The notes under the pieces: generated by a model | Databases searched by the model: none | Told to the model about the DNA's origin: nothing | What the model saw: only the letters and a program-made list of their open reading frames with translations | Part shown: positions 47,391-57,910 of the stretch, one piece after another | How the letters are laid out: each line of letters begins with the position of its first letter | How positions within the stretch are numbered: the first letter of the stretch is position 1 | Origin: JARFQH01 sp963825595 | GTDB lineage: Bacteria > Desulfobacterota > Desulfobacteria > Desulfobacterales > SG8-13 | Reading direction: 5' to 3' | Assembly: GCA_963825595.1 (NCBI GenBank) | Contig: CAWGUE010000001.1 | Coordinates: forward strand, 84,816-148,815 | Length of the DNA stretch: 64,000 bases | Position numbers and translations under genes: made by a program

Positions 47391-50300
47391 CCGGAACCGC
47401 CGGATCGACCATCACCAACACGGTCACCAACGTGACCCTGGATCAGGTGGATGACAACACCACCGCTGATGATCTCAGTGAGTCGGTCACCGTCGGCAAC
47501 AGCACCGATCTTGTCATCACTAAGATTGTTGATAACGGAACACCCGATGAAGGCGACACGGTCACCTTCACCGTCACGGTCACAAATAACGGACCGGCCC
47601 AGGCTTCAAACGTCAGTATCGATGATGCCCTGCCCGCGGGTTTGACGGCTGGAACCATCACCCCCAGCCAGGGCAGCTTCACCGCACCCACATGGACCAT
47701 CGGAACCATCGACAGTGGTTCAAACGCCACGTTAACGATTCAGGCCACGGTCGATGCCGGCACCGCCGGTCAGACCATCACCAACACGGTCACCAACGTG
47801 ACCCTGGATCAGGTGGATGACAACACCACCGCTGATGATCTCAGTGAATCGGTCACGGTCGGTAACAGTACCGATCTTGCCATTACAAAGATCGTTGATA
47901 ACGGAACTCCCGATGAAGGCGACACGGTCACCTTCACCGTCACAGTCACAAACAACGGTCCGGCCCAGGCTTCAAACGTCAGTATCGATGACGCCCTGCC
48001 CGCGGGTTTGACGGCCGGAATCATCACTCCCAGCCAGGGCAGCTACACCGCACCGACATGGACAGTCGGCACCCTGGCTGACGGAGCAAGCGCGACACTG
48101 ACCATCACTGCTGACGTCGACGCCGGCACCGCCGGGTCCACGATCACCAACACGGTCACAAACGTCACCCTGGATCAGGTCGACAGCAACACCACCGCCG
48201 ATGATCCCAGCGAATCGATCACGGTCGGCAACAGTACCGATCTTTTTATTGGTAAAACAGTCGACAATGGATCCCCCGACGAAGGCGACACGGTCACTTT
48301 CACCGTCACGGTCACAAACAGCGGACCGGCCCAGGCCACTAACATCAGCATCGATGACGCCCTGCCCGCAGGTCTCATGATCGGTTCAGCGACACCGAGC
48401 ACCGGAACATGGACTGCGCCGACCTGGACGATAGGAACACTCAATAGTGGCGTCAGTGCCACTCTGACCATCGTAGCTGATGTTGATGCCGGAACCGCCG
48501 GGTCGACCATCACTAATACGGTCACTAACGTCAGTCTGGATCAGACCGACAGCAACACCACCGCCGATGATCCCAGTGAGTCGCTCACGGTCGGTAATGC
48601 AACGGATCTGGTTATTGGTAAGACGGTTGATAATGGAACCCCGAATGAAGGCGACACCGTCACCTTTACTGTCACGGTCACAAACAGCGGTCCTGCTCAG
48701 GCCACTAACGTCAGCATCGATGACACCCTGCCCGCAGGTTTGACTGCTGGAACCATCACCTCCAGCCAGGGCAGCTTCACCGCACCCACATGGACCATCG
48801 GAACCATAGACAGTGGTTCAAACGCCACGTTAACGATTCAAGCCACCGTCGATGCCGGTACCGCCGGATCAATCATCACCAACACGGTCACCAACGTCAC
48901 CCTGGATCAAGTCGACAGCGACACCACCGCTGATGATCCCAGTGAGTCAATCACCGTTGGCAACAGTACCGATCTTTTTATTGGTAAAACCGTCGACAAC
49001 GGAACCCCGGATGAGGGCGACACGGTCACCTTCACTGTCACGATCACAAATAACGGGCCGGCCCAGGCCACCAACGTCAGCATCGATGACGTGCTGCCGG
49101 CTGGCCTGACGATTGGTTCGGTAACTCCGAGCACCGGAACATGGAGCGCTCCCACATGGACCATCGGTACCCTGGCTGACGGAGCAAGCGCGACACTGAC
49201 CATCACTGCTGACGTCGATGCCGGCACCGCCGGTTCCACCATCACCAACATGGTCACCAACGTCAGCCTGGATCAGGTGGACAGCGACACCACCGCTGAT
49301 GATCTCAGTGAGTCGCTCACGGTCGGTAATGCAACGGATCTGGTTATTGGTAAGACGGTTGATAATGGAACCCCGAATGAAGGCGACACCGTCACCTTTA
49401 CTGTCACGGTCACAAACAGCGGTCCTGCTCAGGCCACTAACGTCAGCATCGATGACACCCTGCCCGCAGGTTTGACTGCTGGAACCATCACCTCCAGCCA
49501 GGGCAGCTTCACCGCACCCACATGGACCATCGGAACCATAGACAGTGGTTCAAACGCCACGTTAACGATTCAAGCCACCGTCGATGCCGGTACCGCCGGA
49601 TCAATCATCACCAACACGGTCACCAACGTCACCCTGGATCAAGTCGACAGCGACACCACCGCTGATGATCCCAGTGAGTCAATCACCGTCGGCAACAGTA
49701 CCGATCTTTTTATTGGTAAAACCGTCGACAACGGAACCCCGGATGAGGGCGACACGGTCACCTTCACTGTCACGATCACAAATAACGGGCCGGCCCAGGC
49801 CACCAACGTCAGCATCGATGACGTGCTGCCGGCTGGCCTGACGATTGGTTCGGTAACTCCGAGCACCGGAACATGGAGCGCTCCCACATGGACCATCGGT
49901 ACCCTGGCTGACGGAGCAAGCGCGACACTGACCATCACTGCTGACGTCGATGCCGGCACCGCCGGTTCCACCATCACCAACATGGTCACCAACGTCAGCC
50001 TGGATCAGGTGGACAGCGACACCACCGCTGATGATCTCAGTGAATCGATCACGGTCGGCAACGCCACGGATTTGGTGATTGGTAAAACTGTCGACAACGG
50101 AACCCCGGATGAGGGCGACACGGTCACCTACACCGTCACAGTGACTAACAACGGACCGGCTCAAGCCTCAAACGTTAGCATCGATGACGCCCTGCCCGCA
50201 GGTTTGACGGCCGGAACCATAACTCCCAGCCAGGGCAGCTTCACCGCACCCACATGGACCATCGGAACCATAGACAGTGGTTCAAACGCCACGTTAACGA

Positions 50301-53300
50301 TTCAAGCCACCGTCGATGCCGGTACCGCCGGATCAATCATCACCAACACGGTCACCAACGTCACCTTGGATCAAGTCGACAGCGACACCACCGCTGATGA
50401 TCCCAGTGAGTCAATCACCGTTGGCAACGCGACGGATCTTGTTATTGGTAAAACCGTCGACAACGGAACCCCGGATGAGGGCGACACGGTCACCTTCACC
50501 GTCACGGTTACAAACAGCGGACCAGCCCAGGCCACTAACATCAGCATCGACGACGTGGTGCCCGCCGGCCTGACCATCGGTTCAGTTACACCGAGCGCTG
50601 GAACATGGGCCGATCCGACATGGAGCATCGGAACCATCGACAGTGGCAACAGCGCCACCTTGACTATACAGGCCACGGTCAACGCCGGAACCTCAGGCAG
50701 CACGATCACTAACACGGTCACTAACGTTGTCCTGGATCAGGTGGATAGCAATACCACCGCTGATGATCTTAGTGAGTCGGTCACAGTGGGCAACGCTACG
50801 GATTTGGTTATTGGTAAAACGGTCGATAACGCCACCCCCGATGAGGGCGACACGGTCACTTTTACCGTCACGGTCACAAACAACGGTCCGGCCCAGGCCA
50901 CTAATGTCAGCATCGATGATGCTCTGCCCGCTGGTTTGACGTCTGGAACAATTACCCCCAGTCAGGGCAGCTACACCGCACCGACCTGGACCATAGGAAC
51001 CATCGACAGTGGATCGAACGCCACGTTAACGATCCAGGCCTCCGTCAATGCCGGCACCGCCGGATCGACCATCACCAACACGGTCACAAACGTTACCTTA
51101 GATCAGGTGGATGACAATACCACCCCTGATGATCTGAGTGAGTCGGTCACGGTCGGCAATGCGACGGATCTGATCATCACAAAGATTGTTGATAATGGAA
51201 CACCCGATGAAGACGACACGGTTACCTTCACCGTCACGGTGACTAACAACGGACCGGCTCAAGCCTCAAACGTCAGTATCGATGATGTGATTCCTGCGGG
51301 TTTGACGGCCGGGACCATCACCCCCAGCCAGGGCAGCTACACCGCACCCACATGGACCATCGGCACCCTGGCTGACGGCGCCAGTGCCACACTGACCATC
51401 CAGACCTCCGTCGATGCCGGCACGGCCGGATCGACCATCACAAACACGGTCACAAACGTGACCCTGGATCAGGTGGATAGCGACACTACCGCTGATGACC
51501 TCAGTGAGTCTGTCACCGTCGGTAACAGCACGGATCTTGTTATTGGTAAAACCGTCGATAACGGCACCCCGGACGAAGGCGATACGGTTACCTTTACCGT
51601 CACGGTGACTAACAACGGTCCTGCTCAAGCTTCAAACGTCAGTATCGATGATGTGATTCCGGCGGGTCTCACAATCGGTTCGGTGACACCGAGTGTCGGA
51701 TCATACACCGCGCCCACGTGGACCATCGGAACTCTGGCTGGCGGAGCAAGCGCGACACTGACCATCATTGCTGATGTCAATGCCGGCACCGCCGGATCGA
51801 CCATCACTAACACTGTGACCAATGTCACCCTGGATCAGACCGACAGCAACACCACCGCCGATGATCCCAGTGAATCGGTCACGGTCGGTAACAGCACCGA
51901 TTTGGTAATTGGTAAATCCGTCGACAACGCTACTCCGGACGAAGGCGACTCCGTCACCTTCACCGTCACGGTCACAAACAACGGTCCGGCCCAGGCCACT
52001 AACATCACGCTCGATGATGCCATTCCCGCCGGCTTGAGCGTTGGCTCGGTGACACCGAGTGTCGGATCCTATGCGGCGCCCACATGGACCATCGGGACCC
52101 TGGCTGACGGTGCCAGTGCCACGTTAACCATCGTAGCTGATGTTGATGCCGGAACCGCCGGGTCGACCATCACTAATACGGTCACTAATGTCAGTCTGGA
52201 TCAGACCGACAACAATAACACCGCTGATGATCCCAGCGAGTCGATCACCGTCGGGAACAATACCGATTTGGTTATTGGTAAAACGGTCGACAACGCCACC
52301 CCGGATGAAGGCGATACGGTTACCTTCACCGTCACGGTGACTAACAGCGGTCCGGCCCAGGCCACTAACATCAGCATCGATGACGCCCTGCCCGCAGGTC
52401 TCACAATCGGTTCAGCGACACCGAGCACCGGAACATGGACTGCACCGACCTGGACGATAGGAACACTCAATAGTGGTGCCAGTGCAACGTTAACCATCGT
52501 AGCTGATGTTGATGCCGGTACCGCCGGATCGACCATCACTAACACTGTGACCAATGTCAGTCTGGATCAGAGCGACAGCAACACCACCGCTGATGATCTT
52601 AGTGAATCGGTCACGGTCGGTAACAGCACCGATTTGGTAATTGGTAAATCCGTCGACAACGCTACTCCGGACGAAGGCGACACCGTCACCTTCACCGTCA
52701 CGGTAACAAACAGCGGTCCGGCCCAGGCTACTAACGTCAGTATCGATGATGTACTGCCGGCCGGTTTGACGATTGGTTCAGTAACGCCAAGCACCGGAAC
52801 ATGGGCAGCACCCACTTGGACCATCGGCACCCTGGCTGACGGAACAAGCGCGACACTGACCATCACTGCTGACGTCGACGCCGGCACCGCCGGGTCCACC
52901 ATCACAAACACGGTCACTAACGTGACCCTTGATCAGGTCGACAGCAACGCCACCGCCGATGATCCCAGCGAATCGATCACGGTGGGCAACAGTACCGATC
53001 TTTTTATTGGGAAAACAGTCGACAATGGATCCCCCGACGAAGGCGACACGGTCACTTTCACCGTCACGGTCACAAACAGTGGACCGGCCCAGGCTACTAA
53101 TGTCAGTATCGATGACGCCCTGCCCGCCGGTTTGACAGCCGGTACAATTACCCCCAGCCAGGGCAGCTGGACCGCACCCACATGGACCATCGGGACCCTG
53201 GCTGACGGTGCCAGTGCCACTCTGACCATCATTGCTGACGTCGATGCCGGCACCGCCGGTTCCACCATCACAAACACGGTCACCGGGGTCACTCTGGATC

Positions 53301-56300
53301 AGATCGACAGCAACACCACCGCTGATGATCTCAGTGAGTCGGTTACCGTCGGTAACGCAACGGATCTGGTTATTGGTAAGACGGTTGATAATGGAACCCC
53401 GAATGAGGGCGACACCGTTACCTTCACGGTGACTGTTACAAACAACGGACCCGCCCAGGCCACTAACGTCAGCATCGATGACGCCCTGCCCGCCGGATTA
53501 ACGGCCGGAACCATAACTCCCAGCCAGGGCAGCTTCACCGCGCCCACGTGGACCATCGGTACCATCGACAGTGGCAACAGCGCTACCTTGACCATCCAAG
53601 CCACGGTCAACGCCGGAACCTCAGGCAGCACGATCACTAACACGGTCACAAACGTGACCCTGGATCAGATCGACAGCAACACCACCGCTGATGATCTGAC
53701 TGAGTCGATCACAGTCGGAAACAGCACCGACCTTGTGATCGGTAAAACCGTCGACAACGGAACGCCGAATGAGGGCGACACCGTCACCTTCACCGTCACG
53801 GTCACAAACAGCGGACCGGCGCAGGCTACAAATGTCAGTATCGATGATGCCCTGCCCGCCGGATTGTCGGTCGGTTCGGTAACGCCAAGCACCGGAACAT
53901 GGACCGCACCGACATGGACCATCGGTACCCTGGCTGACGATGCAAGCGCGACACTGACCATCACTGCTGACGTCGACACTGGTACGTCCGGTCAGACCAT
54001 CACCAACACGGTTAATAACGTTACCTTAGACCAGATCGACAGCAACACAACCGCCGATGATCTGAGTGAGTCGGTCACGGTGGGTAACGCCACGGATCTG
54101 ATTATTGCTAAAACGGTCGACAACGGTACGCCAGATGAAGGCGACACCGTCACCTTCACCGTCACGGTGACTAACAACGGACCGGCTCAGGCCACTAACG
54201 TCGACATCGATGACGCCCTGCCGGCCGGATTAACGGCCGGAACCATAACGCCCAGCCAGGGCAGCTTCACCGCGCCCACGTGGACCATCGGGACCATCGA
54301 CAGTGGCAACAGCGCTACCTTGACCATCCAAGCCACGGTCAACGCCGGAACCTCAGGCAGCACGATCACTAACACGGTCACGAACGTGACCCTGGATCAG
54401 GTCGACAACAACATCATCGCCGATGATCCCAGTGAGGCGATCACGGTCGGCAACAGCACCGATCTGGTCGTGGCAAAGATCGTCGATATTTCCAACCCGA
54501 ATGAGGGCGACACGGTCACCTTCACCGTCACGGTCACAAACAACGGTCCGGCCCAGGCCACTAACCTCACGCTCGATGATGCCATTCCCGCCGGCTTGAG
54601 CGTTGGCTCGGTGACACCGAGTGTCGGATCCTATGCGGCGCCCACATGGACCATCGGGACCCTGGCTGACGGTGCCAGTGCCACGTTAACCATCGTAGCT
54701 GATGTTGATGCCGGAACCGCCGGGTCGACCATCACTAATACGGTCACTAATGTCGGTCTGGATCAGAGTGACAGCAACACCACCGCTGATGATCTTAGTG
54801 AATCGGTCACCGTCGGTAACAGCACCGATTTGGTAATTGGTAAAACCGTCGACAACGCTACTCCGGACGAAGGCGACACCGTCACCTTCACCGTCACGGT
54901 AACAAACAGCGGCCCGGCCCAGGCCACTAACGTCAGTATCGATGATGTACTGCCAGCCGGCTTGACGATTGGTTCTGTGACACCGAGCACCGGGACATGG
55001 GCAGCACCCACTTGGACGATAGGCACTATCAACAATGGCGCCAGTGCCACTCTGACCATCCAAGCCACCGTCGATACTGGTACGTCCGGTCAGACCATAA
55101 CTAACTCGGTCACAAATGTCAGTCTGGATCAGACCGACAGCAACACCACCGCCGATGATCTCAGTGAGTCGATCACCGTCGGCAATAGTACCGATTTGGT
55201 TATTGGTAAAACCGTCGACAACGCTACTCCGGACGAAGGCGACACCGTCACCTTCACCGTCACGGTCACAAACAACGGCCCGGCCCAGGCTACTAACGTC
55301 AGTATCGATGATGTACTGCCAGCCGGCTTGACGATTGGTTCTGTGACACCGAGCACCGGGACATGGACTGCACCGACATGGACGATAGGAACACTCAATA
55401 GTGGTGCCAGTGCAACGTTAACCATCGTAGCTGATGTTGATGCCGGCACGGCCGGTTCCACCATCACCAACACGGTGACTAACGTGACCTTAGACCAGAC
55501 CGATAGCAACACCACCGCCGATGATCCCAGTGAGTCGGTCACGGTCGGTAACGCGACGGATCTTGTCATCACTAAGATTGTTGATAACGGAACACCGGAT
55601 GAGGGCGACACCGTCACCTTCACCGTCACGGTAACAAACAGCGGTCCGGCCCAGGCCACTAACGTCAACATCGATGACGCCCTGCCGGCCGGATTAACGG
55701 CCGGAACCATAACTCCCAGCCAGGGCAGCTTCACCGCGCCCACGTGGACCATCGGTACCATCGACAGTGGCAACAGCGCTACCTTGACCATCCAAGCCAC
55801 GGTCAACGCCGGAACCTCAGGCAGCACGATCACTAACACGGTCACGAACGTGACCCTGGATCAGGTCGACAACAACACCACCGTTGATGACCCAAGTGAG
55901 TCGATCACCGTCGGTAGCTCCACAGATCTGGTCATTGCAAAAATCGTCGATAATGGAACCCCGAATGAGGGTGACACCGTTACCTTCACCGTCACGGTGA
56001 CTAACAGCGGTCCGGCTCAGGCCACTAACATCAGCATCGACGACACCCTGCCTGCCGGTTTGACGATTGGTTCAGCAGCACCGAGTATCGGATCTTACAG
56101 TGCACCGACCTGGACGATAGGAACACTCAATGATGGCACCAGTGCCACACTGACCATCCAGGCCACCGTCGATACAGGAACTTCCGGATCCACCATCACC
56201 AATACGGTCACTAACGTGACCCTGGATCAGACCGACAGCAACACCACCCTCGATGATCCCAGCGAATCAATCTCGGTAAATGCAATATTTGTCGAATTTA

Positions 56301-57910
56301 ATGCATCCACTGCTTCAGACTTAGAAGCAACAGGCGGCAATGTTCCACAATTGCTTATCAACGGTAATTTGGCATCGGTGCGCACTGTCGACGTAACAGT
56401 CACCGGAGGTACGGCGACCAATGGTGTCGATTTTAACGTGACTACCACTGTGACTATTCCCTCCGGTATCTATGATGGAACAAATGCAACAGCGGTAAAT
56501 GTTCCTTTGACAATCACTGATGATTCAATAGTTGAACTCGATGAAACGATCAGCATTGAATTAGCAAATCCATCGACCGGTATAAGTATTGGTGATGCCA
56601 ACGGTGACGCAAGCACACAAAGCAATCACACCTACACTATTTCTGATGACGACAGCGCCGGTATCATCATCAACGACGTGACCGCCGCCGAAGGCACCGG
56701 CCTGCTCTTCACGGTCAGCCTGGACAATGCGGTGGCCGGCGCCTTTACCGTGACCACCGGCTACAGCGATGTGACCACCGACGGGGCCGACTTTGATCAC
56801 ACGGCCCAGGTCCTCAATTTCGCCGGCAATAGCGGCGAGACTCAGCAGTTCACGGTCACCACCACAGACGATGCCATCTTGGAAGGCAATGAGACCTTCA
56901 CGGTCTCTTTGACCGCCTCGGACCCGCTGGTCACCGCCACCGATACCGCTACCGGCACCATCACCGACAACGATGCGGCCACCCTGAGCATTAACGATGT
57001 CACACAAGCCGAAGGCGATGGTGGGACGACCGCCTTTACATTCACGGTCAGCATTGACGGCGGTGTGACCAGTACCAGCGACATTACCTTTCAGTGCGAT
57101 ACGGCCGACGTCACGGCCACCGCCGGCGCCGACTACACGGCCATGGTAGCCGGAGCCCAGACGATCGCCGCCGGGAACGCTTCCACCCCGGTTACCGTCG
57201 TTGTCACCGGCGATACGGTGGTTGAACCAGTGGAGACCTTTTGGATAAACCTGTCAAACGTGGTCGGAGCGACGCTCAATGATGGCCAGGGCCTGGGCAC
57301 CATCACTAATGACGATGCGGCGGCAGTAGAGTTCAATCTGGCGGCTGCATCCGATGCTGAAGCCAACGGCGGCAATTTGCCGATTCTCCTGGTCAACGGT
57401 AATTTGTTGTCCGACCAGACCATCGAGGCCAGCGTCTCCGGCGGCACGGCAACCCTCGGAACCGATTATAACAACACGGTCGTAGTACCCATCCCGGCCG
57501 GCGTCTATGACGGCACCGCCGTCACGGCCATCCCGGTCGGTCTGACGATCCTCGACGATGCCCTTTACGAAGCCGACGAGACCATTTTTCTCCAGCTGGC
57601 GAATCCGGGCGCGGGACTGATCATTGGCGACGCCAACGGAGATTCGGTTATCCAGGCTCTGCATACCTATACCATCACAAACGACGACCTCTCGGCGGTA
57701 AGCCTGATGCACAGCTTGGTCTCCGCTTCCCCGAATATCATACCGTCCGACGGCGTCGTCACCAGCACGATCACGGTGACACTGCGTGATGACTTTGGCA
57801 ATCCGGTCCCGGGCAAAGCAATTCAGCTGACGAGCAACCGTCCAGGGGATGTCGTCACTTCTCCGCCGACGCCGACGGACTGCCAACGGAACGGCCATCG
57901 GTACCATTAG
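47327..57910 (+). CDS. Giant surface protein: intact DUF11 array, Calx-beta and invasin-like domains
   Basis: 3,527 codons without a stop, though the true in-frame start is far upstream. It holds DUF11 units 21-44 to 56287. Then come about 470 residues of Calx-beta-type repeats (FVEFNAS..., AGIIINDVTAAEGTGLLFTVSLD, ATLSINDVTQAEGDGG, AVEFNLAAASDAEANGG), each closing in a TITDND or TITNDD element, which bind Ca2+ in adhesins. It ends with the start of a bacterial Ig/invasin domain (SVSASPNIIPSDGVVTSTITV; DDFGNPVPGKAIQL). At 57881 one extra T shifts the frame, and ANGTAIGTISSTTPGEA continues in the next. Confidence 0.75.
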   Translation: MDHRHHRQWIKRYLNDSGYVDAGTAGSTITNTVTNVTLDQVDDNTTADDLSESVTVGNSTDLVITKIVDNGTPDEGDTVTFTVTVTNNGPAQASNVSIDDALPAGLTAGTITPSQGSFTAPTWTIGTIDSGSNATLTIQATVDAGTAGQTITNTVTNVTLDQVDDNTTADDLSESVTVGNSTDLAITKIVDNGTPDEGDTVTFTVTVTNNGPAQASNVSIDDALPAGLTAGIITPSQGSYTAPTWTVGTLADGASATLTITADVDAGTAGSTITNTVTNVTLDQVDSNTTADDPSESITVGNSTDLFIGKTVDNGSPDEGDTVTFTVTVTNSGPAQATNISIDDALPAGLMIGSATPSTGTWTAPTWTIGTLNSGVSATLTIVADVDAGTAGSTITNTVTNVSLDQTDSNTTADDPSESLTVGNATDLVIGKTVDNGTPNEGDTVTFTVTVTNSGPAQATNVSIDDTLPAGLTAGTITSSQGSFTAPTWTIGTIDSGSNATLTIQATVDAGTAGSIITNTVTNVTLDQVDSDTTADDPSESITVGNSTDLFIGKTVDNGTPDEGDTVTFTVTITNNGPAQATNVSIDDVLPAGLTIGSVTPSTGTWSAPTWTIGTLADGASATLTITADVDAGTAGSTITNMVTNVSLDQVDSDTTADDLSESLTVGNATDLVIGKTVDNGTPNEGDTVTFTVTVTNSGPAQATNVSIDDTLPAGLTAGTITSSQGSFTAPTWTIGTIDSGSNATLTIQATVDAGTAGSIITNTVTNVTLDQVDSDTTADDPSESITVGNSTDLFIGKTVDNGTPDEGDTVTFTVTITNNGPAQATNVSIDDVLPAGLTIGSVTPSTGTWSAPTWTIGTLADGASATLTITADVDAGTAGSTITNMVTNVSLDQVDSDTTADDLSESITVGNATDLVIGKTVDNGTPDEGDTVTYTVTVTNNGPAQASNVSIDDALPAGLTAGTITPSQGSFTAPTWTIGTIDSGSNATLTIQATVDAGTAGSIITNTVTNVTLDQVDSDTTADDPSESITVGNATDLVIGKTVDNGTPDEGDTVTFTVTVTNSGPAQATNISIDDVVPAGLTIGSVTPSAGTWADPTWSIGTIDSGNSATLTIQATVNAGTSGSTITNTVTNVVLDQVDSNTTADDLSESVTVGNATDLVIGKTVDNATPDEGDTVTFTVTVTNNGPAQATNVSIDDALPAGLTSGTITPSQGSYTAPTWTIGTIDSGSNATLTIQASVNAGTAGSTITNTVTNVTLDQVDDNTTPDDLSESVTVGNATDLIITKIVDNGTPDEDDTVTFTVTVTNNGPAQASNVSIDDVIPAGLTAGTITPSQGSYTAPTWTIGTLADGASATLTIQTSVDAGTAGSTITNTVTNVTLDQVDSDTTADDLSESVTVGNSTDLVIGKTVDNGTPDEGDTVTFTVTVTNNGPAQASNVSIDDVIPAGLTIGSVTPSVGSYTAPTWTIGTLAGGASATLTIIADVNAGTAGSTITNTVTNVTLDQTDSNTTADDPSESVTVGNSTDLVIGKSVDNATPDEGDSVTFTVTVTNNGPAQATNITLDDAIPAGLSVGSVTPSVGSYAAPTWTIGTLADGASATLTIVADVDAGTAGSTITNTVTNVSLDQTDNNNTADDPSESITVGNNTDLVIGKTVDNATPDEGDTVTFTVTVTNSGPAQATNISIDDALPAGLTIGSATPSTGTWTAPTWTIGTLNSGASATLTIVADVDAGTAGSTITNTVTNVSLDQSDSNTTADDLSESVTVGNSTDLVIGKSVDNATPDEGDTVTFTVTVTNSGPAQATNVSIDDVLPAGLTIGSVTPSTGTWAAPTWTIGTLADGTSATLTITADVDAGTAGSTITNTVTNVTLDQVDSNATADDPSESITVGNSTDLFIGKTVDNGSPDEGDTVTFTVTVTNSGPAQATNVSIDDALPAGLTAGTITPSQGSWTAPTWTIGTLADGASATLTIIADVDAGTAGSTITNTVTGVTLDQIDSNTTADDLSESVTVGNATDLVIGKTVDNGTPNEGDTVTFTVTVTNNGPAQATNVSIDDALPAGLTAGTITPSQGSFTAPTWTIGTIDSGNSATLTIQATVNAGTSGSTITNTVTNVTLDQIDSNTTADDLTESITVGNSTDLVIGKTVDNGTPNEGDTVTFTVTVTNSGPAQATNVSIDDALPAGLSVGSVTPSTGTWTAPTWTIGTLADDASATLTITADVDTGTSGQTITNTVNNVTLDQIDSNTTADDLSESVTVGNATDLIIAKTVDNGTPDEGDTVTFTVTVTNNGPAQATNVDIDDALPAGLTAGTITPSQGSFTAPTWTIGTIDSGNSATLTIQATVNAGTSGSTITNTVTNVTLDQVDNNIIADDPSEAITVGNSTDLVVAKIVDISNPNEGDTVTFTVTVTNNGPAQATNLTLDDAIPAGLSVGSVTPSVGSYAAPTWTIGTLADGASATLTIVADVDAGTAGSTITNTVTNVGLDQSDSNTTADDLSESVTVGNSTDLVIGKTVDNATPDEGDTVTFTVTVTNSGPAQATNVSIDDVLPAGLTIGSVTPSTGTWAAPTWTIGTINNGASATLTIQATVDTGTSGQTITNSVTNVSLDQTDSNTTADDLSESITVGNSTDLVIGKTVDNATPDEGDTVTFTVTVTNNGPAQATNVSIDDVLPAGLTIGSVTPSTGTWTAPTWTIGTLNSGASATLTIVADVDAGTAGSTITNTVTNVTLDQTDSNTTADDPSESVTVGNATDLVITKIVDNGTPDEGDTVTFTVTVTNSGPAQATNVNIDDALPAGLTAGTITPSQGSFTAPTWTIGTIDSGNSATLTIQATVNAGTSGSTITNTVTNVTLDQVDNNTTVDDPSESITVGSSTDLVIAKIVDNGTPNEGDTVTFTVTVTNSGPAQATNISIDDTLPAGLTIGSAAPSIGSYSAPTWTIGTLNDGTSATLTIQATVDTGTSGSTITNTVTNVTLDQTDSNTTLDDPSESISVNAIFVEFNASTASDLEATGGNVPQLLINGNLASVRTVDVTVTGGTATNGVDFNVTTTVTIPSGIYDGTNATAVNVPLTITDDSIVELDETISIELANPSTGISIGDANGDASTQSNHTYTISDDDSAGIIINDVTAAEGTGLLFTVSLDNAVAGAFTVTTGYSDVTTDGADFDHTAQVLNFAGNSGETQQFTVTTTDDAILEGNETFTVSLTASDPLVTATDTATGTITDNDAATLSINDVTQAEGDGGTTAFTFTVSIDGGVTSTSDITFQCDTADVTATAGADYTAMVAGAQTIAAGNASTPVTVVVTGDTVVEPVETFWINLSNVVGATLNDGQGLGTITNDDAAAVEFNLAAASDAEANGGNLPILLVNGNLLSDQTIEASVSGGTATLGTDYNNTVVVPIPAGVYDGTAVTAIPVGLTILDDALYEADETIFLQLANPGAGLIIGDANGDSVIQALHTYTITNDDLSAVSLMHSLVSASPNIIPSDGVVTSTITVTLRDDFGNPVPGKAIQLTSNRPGDVVTSPPTPTDCQRNGHRYH
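48602..50065 (+). repeat. Near-identical tandem duplication of a two-unit (732-bp) block
   Basis: Units 24-25 (48602-49333) and 26-27 (49334-50065) are identical over nearly their whole length; the visible differences are only a few bases (for example GTTGGC against GTCGGC before the second member). Other units differ at many positions, so this is the most recent expansion of the array, made by copying two units at once. Confidence 0.85.

Larger units (their letters stand above)
40183..56287 (+). repeat. Tandem array of 44 DUF11 repeats, 366 bp (122 residues) each
   Basis: Unit starts, anchored on the TDLV codons, fall at 40183, 40549, 40915, 41282, 41648 and so on to 55922. Spacing is exactly 366 except where a 1-2 base indel occurs; from 47504 onward all 24 units are exactly 366. 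Each unit reads TDLVIGKTVDNGTPDEGD, VTFTVTVTNNGPAQATN, VSIDDALPAGL, then APTWTIGT and ATLTIQA, ending DDLSESVTVGN. Variation is mosaic, between a few alternatives per block (AGTITPSQGS or IGSVTPSTGT; TIDSGSNATLTIQA or TLADGASATLTITA), indicating recombination among units. DUF11 modules are Ig-like beta sandwiches in surface proteins; 44 would form a very long stalk. Confidence 0.93.

Noticed and set aside
40488..55845. Dozens of repeated minus-strand frames across the DUF11 array
   Set aside because: They repeat every 366 bases because the coding strand does, and their sequence mirrors the sense codons (MTVFVMVDPAVPA and similar).
40183..56287. CRISPR or other spacer-type array
   Set aside because: The 366-bp period, reading-frame conservation and protein-level variation show a coding repeat; there are no short repeats with unique spacers.
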